64,000 nt of DNA from Lumnitzera littorea (lineage: Eukaryota; Streptophyta; Magnoliopsida; Myrtales; Combretaceae). The notes beneath the pieces were generated by a model that saw only the letters and a list, made by a program, of their open reading frames with translations, did no database searches and was not told where the DNA came from. The position numbers were made by a program, and so were the translations under genes. Positions 11,801-23,095 of the stretch are shown here, one piece after another; within the stretch, counting starts at the first letter, position 1, and each line of letters begins with the position of its first letter. The DNA is taken from the NCBI GenBank assembly GCA_024138015.1, contig JAMXBB010000011.1, positions 79,922,316 through 79,986,315 on the forward strand, in the 5' to 3' direction.

Positions 11801-14531
11801 GAAGAGAGACATCCACATTTGGATGTATTTTTAGCAAAATATTTCTCTATTAGAGAGGATACTCCTGACTGACACAAAGTTACAGGAGAAAACAGTTAAA
11901 ATTTCATGATATTTTTTCAGGAGCATGGAGAAATTAAGTTCAAAAAAGAAAGAACAACACTTGCAAGGAGTAGGAGTAACAAAGGGGAAAGGGGAAAAAA
12001 AAAAAAAAACAGAGAGCGAAAAAGAGATGATGAGATAAAATTGATAGCTCTAGAAGACAGGCCAACTTGGAAATTAGATTCCTAATATCATTGTATTTAA
12101 GTTCGTAATGATCGATAGGTTTACAAAAGGAATGCTTTCAACTTTTATTGGTGGACCAGGTGATACATGTTGGTTTACTATAATAAGGGCTTAAATGCTC
12201 ACAGCACTTGTATTTGTGTTTTTATGGCTAATTTAAATAGCTTGTAATCAAAATTTATCTGCCTAATCATTGAATGCTCTCATGGCTCGAGTCTTGAGTA
12301 GCAAATGGATAAAAATTTTTAGATTTAAAAACCGGTTTAATATTTATAAAAACTCATTCTCATATGACCAACAAGGAAACTCCACAGATCATATGCCTTC
12401 ATCTTTTTTGTTACATTGCCTGCTTCTATCCTTTGGGTTAGATGCCTGCCTCTTTGCACTTCTCTGTCTGTGGATGAGCACAGGCATGGTGAGAAAGATG
12501 AAAGGAGGCACTCAATGTCAGTGGCACCTAAATAAAGCACATCATCACATATTCAACAAGCTATAATTTTATATGGTTGTAGATTAATTAAATTTTCCAT
12601 CTCATAATGGAAAAGCTTAGTGTACAAGCTCCTAGCCAGCCCCACATAGATGTCTACTGCCATGGCAGGCATCAAACACAGATCATAACTTCAAGCAAAC
12701 TGAACTACTGAAGCACATCATGCAGAAACTAAACAAAACATTAAACCAATACCTTTGGGCAAGATTCTGTTCCCCATGCCATCGCAGCTACTGCCTGAAT
12801 TATCAGATAAGTACCAATTTACAAGTGAATGGATTTTAAACAGAACAAGTACATGGTTTTAAAGAAGAAATCTCAACTACAAACTCAGACCTGAGCTCCT
12901 CCAGCTTTCAGAATGTGTGTTACACCAGCCTTCTTGGCACAGTACAGTACCTCCTGTGGAGTAACTTACAAATTAATTCATCCATTACTGCAAAAATTGG
13001 GTAGAATGCATCATCATGAGATTCACCTTGCAAATGCTCCCATCTTGACTTGGGGGTGTTGCAAGAACAATAGTCTTACAACCAGCTATTTGTGCAGGCT
13101 AACAATTAATAAAATGGAAAATCATCAAAATTGCTACCCAAACATGCAGAATTCAGACGAAAACTTATTTCTAAGCAACATATTAGCCATAATCAGAAAC
13201 TTACAACGGAAAGCATAAGAGCAGTGGAAGGTAAAACTGCAGTCCCTCCAGGCACATAGAGGCCCACTGAATTAATGCACCTTGCAACTCTTTTGCATCT
13301 AACACCCTAACAAATTTAACTAGCATATAAAAATGAGGTGAATGCAACACTGGAAACAGAAAGGGTTCTACTTGCCTTCATGTTCTCAATGATTTTCTCT
13401 GGCAACTTCTGAGCCAAATGAAAGGCATATATATTGTCATATGCCACATCAAATGCTTTTCCGACAACAGGATCAAGCTGGAGAACCAAATTACAACCAA
13501 TGACCACAGCTAGATGGGAAACCATATTAGCAATCTACATGGAGAAATGGCTAACAAACAATCGCAATTACTCAAATTGAATAGTTCCAGCATTGTAGCC
13601 ATACCACTGGGTCCTGAAGGTCAGACAAACTCTCAACTGTGTTCTTGAGTTCAACCTTGTCAAACCTAGCCGTATACCTAGCAAACCATACACCTTTAAC
13701 AAACATACAGCATATAGATTCCTTTATGCACGAAAACTTACAATATGAACGAGGGAAGGAAACTAGAACAAGGAAGATAAAAGAAAACTAACTCTTTCAC
13801 TGCAACATCTCCTTGTTTATGAACATCATCAATGATCGGGTTAACCTAAAAACACAAATCCATGCCAGGTTACATAATAGATCACAACAAATAAATCAGA
13901 GACAATTAAATTAAAAAGATAAAGTACATTCAAACCCATTAACTTTTTGGCTTATTCGCTTTGCTTCTTGCAAGCATAAAACAACGAAATAGCCCACTAA
14001 AACATTAAAAAGGTGCATATCCCTCACTTAACAGCCACTAAAGGAGGAAAATTTTAGGACGACTATTTACGCTCAAATATTGAGTTAACAGATCAAAATG
14101 CAATCCACCAAATTAATAACATACAGATGTACAACAAAAAACACGAATTCAAATAATGCCGAGACCAGAAGAGAGAACAAAACTCACCACACCGAAAATT
14201 GAAGAGAAGTCGATTCGAGGTCGAGCTTTCAAACTACTGACCTCAGCTTGAGTAAGTTCTGCTAATTTATAAGACTTCATTGCACACATAACTCTGCTCC
14301 CTATCATCACCAACATGAATTAAAGGCCAAAAAAAAAAAAAAAAATCAAAAGACATCATTTTGAGACCTAAAAATCGAAATATATTCAAATTGAACACAA
14401 ATGTAACCTGAGAAAAGATTATTTGATCTGCGAAACCTAATATTCCGGGAAGCAAAGAATCGAAGTGTGGGGGATTGAGTTGGTTTAACACAAAAGGCGT
14501 TCTGATTACAGCAAAGGAGACCACTTTCCAT
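2806..14531 (-). CDS. HDH: Histidinol dehydrogenase, plastid precursor (14 coding exons)
   Basis: Oxidises L-histidinol twice with NAD+ to give L-histidine, the last two steps of histidine synthesis, in the plastid stroma. Exons on the minus strand, each splice read by hand: 14531-14408, 14300-14188, 13845-13793, 13677-13605, 13477-13376, 13306-13205, 13098-13027, 12953-12891, 12794-12753, 10623-10564, 10469-10359, 8270-8100, 3328-3238, 3089-2806. The joined frame is open for 486 codons. Residues 1 to about 50 are rich in Ser, Arg and Asn, as a transit peptide should be. The bacterial zinc ligands and catalytic pair correspond to Gln305 and His308 (split between exons 11 and 12), Asp407, His466, and Glu373-His374 in the LYAPEHL motif. 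The start is the ATG at 14531; an upstream in-frame GTG at 14549 is not needed. Intron 5 uses a GC donor. Introns 9, 11 and 12 are long (2.1, 2.1 and 4.8 kb). The gene looks intact. Confidence 0.96.
3600..7300 (-). mobile_element. Degenerate Ty3/gypsy retrotransposon inside HDH intron 12
   Basis: Read on the minus strand, broken segments appear in gypsy order. A gag-like piece lies at about 6750-6530 (ends in ILPDEQPC). A protease-to-RT linker lies at about 5830-5500 (VILGCHG, then KYWGT). Reverse transcriptase lies at about 4480-4030 ([11 protein letters not shown], then [11 protein letters not shown], then LGHIIYEG). An RNase H beginning lies at about 4000-3650 ([13 protein letters not shown]). 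Stops and frame changes are frequent, and the catalytic Asp-Asp motif expected after the MPSGL box is not visible. No integrase is seen before exon 13, so the 3' part is missing. The element is in the same orientation as HDH. LTRs were not resolved; 7270-7440 looks LTR-like. Confidence 0.75.
4850..5480. mobile_element. Probable nested MITE-like insertion in the gypsy relic
   Basis: Between the protease-linker part and the RT part of the gypsy relic lies about 630 bases with no gypsy character. It is very AT-rich and carries repeated AACCAAAC, GAACCAAA and AAACCGAACC phrases at both ends, a style common in small non-autonomous plant DNA transposons. Exact ends and target duplication were not found, so boundaries are approximate and it could instead be diverged retroelement sequence. 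Confidence 0.3.
7333..7374. repeat. Perfect tandem duplication, two units of 21 bp
   Basis: The unit ACTATCTAACTAATTATTTTC occurs at 7333-7353 and again, identical, at 7354-7374. It lies in HDH intron 12, in sequence that may be LTR remnant of the gypsy element. Identity of the two units suggests a recent slippage event. Confidence 0.85.
7648..8034. other. Assembly gap flanked by poly-C
   Basis: Positions 7669-8013 are N (345 bases). On each side is a run of exactly 21 C (7648-7668 and 8014-8034). The gap is inside HDH intron 12, between exons 12 and 13, so no coding sequence is lost. Matching homopolymers on both edges suggest a sequencing or gap-closing stall at a poly-C/poly-G tract. Reading frames that run through the N block are meaningless. 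Confidence 0.95.
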
Positions 14532-16921
14532 CACCACCTTCACCACCACATATTACATTTGCATTGAATGTGTAATTCTGTTATTAAGAAATGGATAAGA
14601 TAAAGTAAGAGAAGAATAGTCGTTATTGTTTCGTATTAGAGGTACCTGGTGACCTCACGGCTGAGGCAACGGTGTTTTATGGTTGTTTGTGTTCCCGGAG
14701 GTGAGTGGTGGTGGTGCTGCAGTTCGTCGGCGGCGGAGATATCTTGCTTCAGTAACCAGCAAGCCAAACCAAAAAACGCAATTAACTCTCACGGGTTTGG
14801 GGACTCGGAGCCCAATCGAATTGGACAAGCCTCAAATGCATGCAGTCGTGCTGATTTTTTTTTTTTTCTTTTAAGCCAATTGCCAATTATTAATAATAAA
14901 CTGGTTGAAATAAATTTACATTATATAGTGTCGTTGTGTATTTTTTAATTTTGAAACTACCGAAAAGAAGAAAAATTTTATAATAAGCAGTATGCTCCAA
15001 TTCGAAAAATAATTTGTAGATACAAATCTAAAAAGAATACGAAATGATATAACATGGCACGACTACTTCATACATGAATTGGAAAAAAAGAAAAAAGAAC
15101 AACAAATTCATCATAGAATTTAGAATGAAATATCCATCTTGATAAAGTCTATGACTAAATAAAATTTTTGCCTAATACTATCACTTACTCTCAAATACAT
15201 AGGTAAACTCCTAAGGGAAATAAAATATCGATATTAAACATTAAATGTGATTTACGTAGATAAAACCAATCAAAACAGCACATGTATGCAACTTATGTTT
15301 CACACTTCAGATTTATTATACAAGTGACATAAAGATGACAAATAGAAGAACGAAAATAAGAGTGCTAACGGGGAAAATAGGCAGTCCTAAGGGATCAAAT
15401 GCCCTTATGACAAGCAAGGAAGCTCAAAGCTTCAATCCTGCAATATTTGAGAAATATTGATTAAACATCTTTTAAATTGTTGCTTCAATCTTTGAGCAGG
15501 GCAAGTTTACAATGGAATTATACTTCTTACTTCTCCCAATTGTTATCACATAAAGAAATAGTTAAATCTTTATAAAGTTTAGAAAATAACAACTCTACCA
15601 AATTACCATAATAGTCGATAGACGAGATAAGTTCTCTTTCATGAATCATTGCATGGTATTCTCTTGAGTTAAGTACATAAAGGGTTCAATTGAATGTATA
15701 ACCCATTGGAAAAGAATTGAGAGGGGACAAATTAGTCGTTACGTCCATTCTAAATTCAAAACTTGCAATCTACTTTGCACCGTGATCAAAATACTTTGCA
15801 AGGATGGTCTAAGGATTTAGGCATCTTGAAAATGCTTTGGGCACTGAAGTTACTATCTAGTGCATATGCATTGTATAACTACTTTGTTGCTACATTATGT
15901 GCCTATGCCCTTAAAAAGCAAGGTTAAGTAGATGTTTGTCTATTTAGTGTATATGTTGTAATTCATTTGATGCAAAATCTTATCAATAGAATTCTTGTAA
16001 AATACGTCATTTCATTATGTAATTTTGGTATTTTTTTCCCTTTTTCTTTTATTGTTCTTTAGTTTCTAAAATGTGTATATCAACATAAGGCATAACCATG
16101 CTAGATCTTGCTTCATTTGAATCTTGCATTTACTTATTGTGTGCAAATCCTTAGACTTGTCATAGTCACCTTACCTCAAGAGAAATATGTTGAAAGGATT
16201 TTCTTTAATAACCAATGAACTTGGTTCAAGTTGATTTGGTTTCTCTTGTTAAGTCACATAAACTATGTTTGTTGTTGAATTAACCTTTCAAGGTTTTCAG
16301 TAAAAGCTCTAAATTAACATCTTGCAAATAAGTATTCAAATAGAGAATCTTCAAGTGCACTTTTTAAATGCCATTAACGATTAAGTTACAGCAATATTAT
16401 TATGCTAAATGGATATTTTGGATAAGCAAAACAATCAACTAATGCATCCACGATCCCTACTTAACTCAAGGTTATGGCTTTAATCTCTGTTCGCCTAGCC
16501 TTCCTATTTCTTTTTCTTTTATTTTTTCTACTTTGAAGTGCTAATAAAATTAACACGCATAAGAAATGTATTAAACAAGCAAACTAGTTAGTTGAAGTAT
16601 GTTCCGTTAATCCTCAAATAAAAGGCTTCAAGCTTCCTCTCTCCCTTAATTCTTTCACACTTCGCTTTCCGTTACATTTCACATTCCTCCTTTTTAGGCA
16701 CAATACCTAGTAAAATTCTCTCTTTTCCTTTATAAATCTTTCAAATATGACAACAATCCAATACTTAAATGCAAATCACAATCTTTCTTTATCCATATGT
16801 GATTTTTTCTTCCAAATATCATCAAATCTGATTCGCATTTTGTTAGTTTTTCTTTGTCTTTAGATTCTCACCATCACTAGCGTTCCTTATTCAATCATTA
16901 AGCAAGAGAAAGAGAATAAAT
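14532..16921. other. HDH upstream region and AT-rich spacer
   Basis: On the minus strand, about 14532-14860 is the 5' flank of HDH. It contains a GC-richer patch (14640-14760) with CACCACCACC and CCGCCGCCG runs, typical of a plant 5' untranslated region, and a TTGGGCT-like element near 14808-14814. No clear TATA box was seen. From about 14880 to 16921 the DNA is AT-rich with frequent stops in all frames and no recognisable gene. Confidence 0.45.
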
Positions 16922-17523
16922 AGGTATGTTTGTCCTTTCGGGACAAACTATTTCTTAAAAAGTAATTTCAAGCAAAAAAATTTGTGAAATATAATTACTA
17001 AATTATATTTTAAAGATACAATTTAATTTTTTACCCAAAAACAGCCACATGGCATTAAGAAAAAGTCGGGTAACAAAGAAATCACATTTTATAATGCGAT
17101 TTTAAATCTCATGAAGTGAGCGGGATTTTGAATGCTTTGCCATTTTTAAAATCATATTACTGAACTACGATTTCCAACATCATAAAATATACTATCGTTC
17201 GTCTATCTCTTAGCATGTTATGTAGTTAATATGTTTGACACTTGTAGTCCATTGTAGGAGAAGGTAAAGGCAAACATAACTTTGATGTACGTGAATCACA
17301 TCTTTATCCTACGATTTTGTGGACTTCATTAATCGCATCTTTAAAATGTGATTTATGTGTAAATTTCATTAATTTTTTTTTTAATTTCAACTAATATTAA
17401 ATAAAAAAATGAAAAAAACAAAATCGCATCTACAAAATGTGATTTTACTAACTTATTTTTGTAATTAGTTTTTCTGCAACCATTTTTTAAGAAATAGTTT
17501 ACCTAAAAGAGGTAAACTCACCT
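16922..17523. mobile_element. Foldback/MITE-like element with hairpin termini
   Basis: About 41 bases at each end form an imperfect terminal inverted repeat: both begin AGGT and share an inner TATTTCTTAAAAA. Each terminal repeat also contains its own perfect hairpin. On the left, GTTTGTCC (16928-16935) pairs with GGACAAAC (16941-16948). On the right, GTTTACCT (17497-17504) pairs with AGGTAAAC (17510-17517). Inside are three related phrases of the form AATCGCAT...ATGTGATT in both orientations (about 17077, 17330, 17419). No coding capacity and no clear target duplication. Class unassigned. Confidence 0.55.
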
Positions 17524-18005
17524 TTTTTTCAAAGAAAAAGGACAGCAAATAGCAAATAGAGACAATTAGTAGATAGTATCATAGTAATAGCATAGAGATG
17601 TAACCACTGAACCAAAAGATTCTCAGTTAATTAACATCAATCACTAATCCTAAAACATAGTTACCTACTCACTCTAAACATATATCTATATATGTGGAAA
17701 ATTAAAAATACATGACTTATGGTTTTGTCGTTTTGTAAAGAGGAGACTTGTGATATTTATCTTCTTTTTTTTTTTTTATAAATACATGACCTATACACAT
17801 ATATAATTTTATTGGCCCATTTTATTATTAAATAATCTAAATTAATATAGTAAGTAAAAATAATTTCAAATTAATAAATAAATGAATAAATAATACTAAA
17901 AATAAAATAAAATAAAAAAACAATCATGACTATGAAGATGCCATAAGCACTTGGCAAATAACTTAAGACCAAGGAATGGCCGACAAGCAACTATAATCAA
18001 ATGTA
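17524..18005. other. AT-rich spacer
   Basis: Short AT-rich stretch between the foldback element and the solo LTR. No gene or regulatory motif recognised. Confidence 0.5.
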
Positions 18006-18010
18006 GGTAA
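18006..18010. repeat. Target-site duplication GGTAA (left copy)
   Basis: Matches exactly the five bases immediately after the solo LTR at 21537-21541. Five bp is the usual duplication size for LTR retrotransposons. Confidence 0.8.
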
Positions 18011-21000
18011 TGTAAGCTCCAAAAATTGAGTTTAAGACAACCGAGCTTAGATTTAGGACTTTCAGGAAAACTTATCTAATTGAGTCCAAACTTTATGATT
18101 AGAATAAAAAAGTTAGTCAAGATATTATAGTGTAGTTAGATTTTAGTAATAATGACCCGAAATCCCAATTTTGCCCTTAGAAATTGGAATATTTAATAAA
18201 GCACTAAAATATTCGGAACTCCTAAAATTGAACTTAGATTGTAATAAGAACTTAAAGATAAGTTAATTGAGCTATAAAATGAGATAATATAGTATAATTT
18301 ACTATATAAAAATACACGTAATTTTACGAGTATACCCGGTATAAATAATAATTATACCCGTAAATTAACCATAAATTATGTAATTATATATTTATTGTGT
18401 TGAATTCATGAAACTAACTTTAGAACATATCCTAAAAATAAAAGATATGCTAGAAACTTAATTATATGAGTAAAGTTATATATTTCACATGTTATTTACA
18501 TAGGGTATAAATTCGTATATTAATTAAATAACTAATTCTAACATATAATATCTATATTTAAGTAATTATTTAATAAAAGAAAAAGGAAAATTGATCAAAT
18601 ACATTGGAGATTTGATGGACGATGATGCATGGCAGGAAAGTAAGATAGGAATGCTGATTCAAAAAGCAAATTCACAACATTAAGGTACCTCATGCTTAAG
18701 AAAAACAAAAAGAAACTAGAAAGAAAAATCTAAAATAATTAAAAAAAAATCCCTTAACCGACTTGGAGGCACTATAAAAAGCCAACACCTTCATATAAGA
18801 AAATTTTAGCAGTTTGGAATCAGAAATACTTAGAAAGAAAAATTAGAAAAAATCGTAGAAAATAAAAAAAAAAGAAAGAAAAAAACAGAACAATTACCAA
18901 GCAAAGTTAGTTCTTAGGGTTTTCTTTGATCTGCTACTACGCCACTCTACCACCAAGGAGTACCCCCAGCGTCTAGGCGTTTCGACAACCGCCTAACCGC
19001 CGCTGGCCACCGGAGCACCCAAGAACACCAAGGTTAAATTTCTGCCCTGTTTTTCAATAATTTCTAAAAAATAATAAATCCGCCCAGAAAATTATGAAAA
19101 AAATTGTACTTAGGTAATTTTAGACATGCTTTTATGTGATATTTTTATTTTTGAAAAATTCGTAATATTTAATATACCTTATTAAGAAATTTATGATTCA
19201 CCCGAATTTATATTTGTGAAATAAATGTACTATATGATATTATTTTAGCTCAAAATTTTTGTGTAGGATGTGTATGATATATAGGTAATTGCTACATAGC
19301 CCAAATTTTTATTTGAATAATTTTAATATTTATTGCATTTTTAGGCCTGAAATTAGCTCGAAAATAGGCTGAAATTATGAATTTAATGGGAAATTATGAA
19401 ATTAATTGATGAAATGGACATGTACTGATCTATAATAAATAGTAATAATATTGAGACAGATTGAAATTAATTTGGTGCTAAAAGAATTATAATTGGATAA
19501 TTTATTATAATTTAGGGGTAAAATCGTCAATATGAAAATATAAGCAATAGGTTGGAAACTTAAAATCAAGTGATAACTGAATTTCCTATATTTTTAGAAT
19601 CCTATAGAAATTTTCGGGGAATTATTTGGTAACCCGAACTATTTATTACGAATTTATTAAGTAAAATAGCTTAAATTACAAGTCGGGATGTATTTGTAAT
19701 ATTAATAGGCTAAAATGAATTAAATAATTAAATAAAAACTATATAAAGGATTGCTAATCAAATTGGATTAATGAAGATTTTTATTTTATTTATTAATGTT
19801 TTCTTATCGAGATACACTTTAGGTGTATTAGAATTGAATAATACTCATATTGTTACAATATAAGGACAAATTAGATAAAATATAATTCAATAATGTAAAT
19901 TATGTATAATACGATCATTTTTATATAATTATGTATAATTGTATTAAAAACTCAAACTACCCTTTAAAAGCCATCTCTAGAAACAGGATTCGTAAAACAT
20001 GTTATTAGGTCTATACGAACCCAATGACACTAATTTTGTTGAAATCGGATAACCTTAAGTAAATTAGCTCAAGACTATATCATATTCAAGAATATACATA
20101 TTTCGGTAACCTTACTAGAATTAAAACGTAAATTAATAAATAAAAAGTACGTTTCGATGCGATTGAAACGATATATAATACGTAATAGTATATATGATGT
20201 ACAGTATCAATAATTAATAATTTAATTCGATATATAATGATAACATAACGGTATATTATGGAAATAATATATATATATAACCATTTTAGATAAAACCCTA
20301 ATGTTTTCGTAATTATTACGAAAACTGAATTTGGGCCTTTTGTGTAATTAGGAAGACGGTTGATAATTCAAGTCAACAATAGCGAACGTTTAAACAAGTA
20401 AGTTGGGATTGTGGCTTCACTGCTGTTTGAGTGCTATTTAAAGTATCCGGAGACCCAAGAGTACTTTTGGTTGTATTTGTAGTTAGATGATTATGCGCAT
20501 GCTATGTGTGTGAATGATACTCAGTTGTGACAAGAGTTCAACTCCTTGGTATGCTGTTCTGCATATTTGCATGGATTCCATATTGTGTGAACTTGTTGGT
20601 CACCCTTGATTAACACTAACGGTTATTCGACTAAAATATAATTGGACATGCATAATCACCCGTTAGGGAAAAACGATTAAGAGTATTAGGCTAAATACCG
20701 ACTTCTTTCGATGATGATAACTGAAATGGTTCTTTCCCCATCCTTAGTCGAACTAAGTGACAGGCGAAGGGGTCGCGGCAAGATTGGGGGCCGTGGTTCG
20801 AAGGCGATCATGGGAGGAGGGTGTTCTCTATTGCACAAGCCTGGGTTTGGTCTAACTTGAGTCGCGATGAAACTCCTCAATCCGGGTTGGAACGAATGAA
20901 ATTTCTCTAACCTCACAGTGGACCGGTTAACACTGTGCAATGTTTCATTTAAGTGATTGCATTGCATTTCATCATGATTATTAACCTTATTTGTGATTGT

Positions 21001-21536
21001 ATAGTACTCTTCTGACTCCGCCCCACTTACTGAGCTAGTTGTGCTCACATCCCTACAGACTCTTTTGCAGGTGTTGAGTAAAAGCAAGATGTTCAGGTAC
21101 CACCGTTCCCAAGTTAGTGTGCTACTGTGTGTAGATCGAGGAATTTAACTGAACCTGAGCTTTTGGCTTTGTCTTTAAGTTTTGAGGAAAACTAATTGGG
21201 AATTCCCTGGGAGCCTACTAGTTTTCTAACTTATTGTATATAGACAGTAAAACCCGTTGTTTTTAACAAACTCTGATTGTAAACTTTACCTTTGGACGTG
21301 AAATGTTTGTTTAAATACTGTTATGATACTAAACAGTAGGTTGTATAGAATAAGTAACTTGTAAAAGCTCTACCACATGTTTGGTTAATAACAGGTGTCA
21401 GAACAGACGTTTCAAGCTGGTTGAGTTGTGCGCCTTGTGTAAACTGTATTTACGATAGCAGCTGTGAGGTCAGCTTCTATCTTAGATTAGTTTACATGGC
21501 GAGACTGTTATAACTCTTCTTGTTCGGAACGTGACA
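18011..21536 (+). mobile_element. Solo LTR, 3.5 kb, probably Ty3/gypsy chromovirus (Tekay/Del-like)
   Basis: The block starts TGTAAGCTCC and ends AACGTGACA, giving the TG...CA ends of an LTR. It is flanked by an identical 5-bp direct repeat, GGTAA, at 18006-18010 and 21537-21541, as LTR-element integration produces. No internal gag-pol region or second LTR exists, so this is what remains after recombination between two LTRs. A promoter with TATAAAAA at 18773-18780 is followed by a GC-richer leader (about 18940-19030), which sets the orientation as plus. A 3.5 kb LTR with TGTAA/TGACA ends fits the Tekay/Del chromovirus lineage, but no coding domain confirms this. The 133-codon minus frame at 20686-21087 lies inside it and is not a gene. 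Confidence 0.8.
18773..18780 (+). promoter_or_regulatory. Putative TATA box of the solo LTR
   Basis: TATAAAAA in the context CACTATAAAAAGCC, about 760 bases into the LTR and followed by CT/CC-rich leader-like sequence. By position and form it is the likely U3 promoter of the parental retrotransposon. Confidence 0.5.
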
Positions 21537-21541
21537 GGTAA

Positions 21542-22735
21542 TGACCTTTTACTAAAAGTAAGTCATGAGACTCACATAATGATAATGGGTGACCACTACC
21601 ATATAGGATAGTGGGTGACTGCCTACAATCGATAAAATTATAAAAAAAAAAAAAGAAAAGACTAGCAAAAATCTAATGGGTCAAAATTAGGATGGCAACC
21701 ATCGTCTTTTTTTCTTTTTATTTTTTTGTTTTTTAGTTAATTTATATATTCCTAATGTTTTTTTAGTTACATTATTAATTTACATTATTTAATATTCTAA
21801 CATTAACCATTAGAATTATGACATATGTCCCCTATACATGTATTACAAAAAATCACAAAATACAGTTATATGTTTATCATAAAAGGTCGCTTCTTTGCAA
21901 AATAACCAAAAATAGGTCATATATTTGTAATTTACTTTATATATGTATATACATACACATAAATTTCACATAAGCCTTTCCTTGAACACTTTTTGAGCTC
22001 TTATTTGAGGAGCCCATACTAAATAGCTAAAAAGCCCCCATTCAATTAATTTTTTTTTCAATAGTCTAAAATTTGATATTCTCAACATAAAGGCAAACAA
22101 CAGTTATCAAAGCACCTAGTAAAAGTTATAACTTTTGTGTTCTTCACAATGTTCCTAGATTCTCTTCCCCAATCTAAACTTTTAACCCAATTCACATAGA
22201 ATTTCTTCACACATTTTATTCTTTTTCTGCCAAAAAAATTCCTTCACGCATTTGAAGTTTTGTTTTTGTATATACATCTACTTAAGCATATCTTATCAAT
22301 CGTAGCCTCACTAGTGAAACTCCTTGATATTTTTACTAAATACCAAATTGCATGTATTAATTATTTTTTTTAATTATTACATAATGTTGTTAATTGCACT
22401 ACATAATGTTTTCATTAGACTTATCCATACATTTAACTTACAAATTGAAAGCTATATTTACAAGTTTAGTATAATTTTCAATGTAATTTACGTTATAAAT
22501 ATTATGTAAATCGAAAACGACATTAAAATTATATCTTGACATAGAGATTCATTAACCATTATATGTTTAATTAGAGTATTCTTATCATGAATAGGTTCTA
22601 ACTTAGATGTGAAATGAGCAAATTAAACTGGTTGAGTCACTGTTTGGGTTATTGTAATTAAATAAGGGGCTTTCAAGTATGAACCCAACTTGACATAGTA
22701 TGCTAATATGAATTGTAATCTTAAATTAAGGTTAC
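21542..22735. other. AT-rich spacer with an outlying copy of the RPL27 promoter module
   Basis: Mostly AT-rich and non-coding. At about 21955-22040 it contains a decayed copy of the module found twice directly upstream of RPL27: the CATAAGCCTTTCC opening, then TGAGCTCTTATTTGAGG, then AGCCCATACTAAATAGC. A 61-codon frame at 22324-22509 is hydrophobic AT-rich sequence and is not a supported gene. Confidence 0.5.
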
Positions 22736-22738
22736 TCG

Positions 22739-22785
22739 CTCTCTCTCTCTCGCTCACCTTATATATATATATATATATATATATT
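22739..22785. repeat. Compound microsatellite (CT)n then (TA)n
   Basis: A CT run at about 22739-22751 is followed after a short break by about 12 TA units at 22760-22784. It lies directly before the two proximal RPL27 promoter modules and is likely length-polymorphic. Confidence 0.85.
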
Positions 22786-22802
22786 TATGTAATTGTCAAT
22801 TT

Positions 22803-23064
22803 TACATGGGCCTTCCCTCGAGTCCCTTTTCAAGCTCTTATTTGAAGAGCCCATACTAAATAGCCACAAAGCTCCTCATAAAACCTAGGGCTTTCTCATA
22901 CCTCAACCCTTCACGTAAGTCAATTTCATATGGGCCTTCTGCTGCTTGAACCCTTTTCAAGCTCTTCTTTGAAGAAATAGCCCGAATACCCCCAATAAAA
23001 CCTAGGGTTTTCTTTATCTTCATCCCCTTCTCTTCTCTGCCTATCACACCGCCTCTCATCCCCG
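22803..23064 (+). promoter_or_regulatory. RPL27 promoter with two site II / telo-box modules
   Basis: Two tandem, diverged copies of about 85 bp (starts near 22803 and 22927, 124 bp apart) each contain TGGGCC (22807-22812 and 22931-22936), a TTTTCAAGCTCTT core, and AAAACCTAGGG (about 22880 and 22997). TGGGCY (site II) plus AAACCCTA-type telo-boxes are the standard control elements of plant cytosolic ribosomal protein genes; TAGGGTTTT at 23003-23011 is a telo-box on the complementary strand. No TATA box is evident, as usual for this class. The transcription start is probably between about 23012 and 23060, in CT-rich sequence. Confidence 0.75.
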
Positions 23065-23089
23065 GAGAGAGAGAGAGAGAGAGAGAGAG
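23065..23089 (+). repeat. (GA)n tract in the RPL27 5' leader
   Basis: About 12 GA units ending seven bases before the RPL27 ATG at 23096. Such GA/CT tracts are common in plant 5' leaders. A second GA tract lies just after the stop codon. Confidence 0.9.
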
Positions 23090-23095
23090 GAAAAG

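Noticed and set aside
14531..14549. Longer HDH start at 14549
   Set aside because: That codon is GTG. The ATG at 14531 gives a normal transit peptide.
20686..21087. 133-codon minus-strand frame
   Set aside because: It lies wholly inside the solo LTR, on the strand opposite to the LTR promoter, and matches no family.
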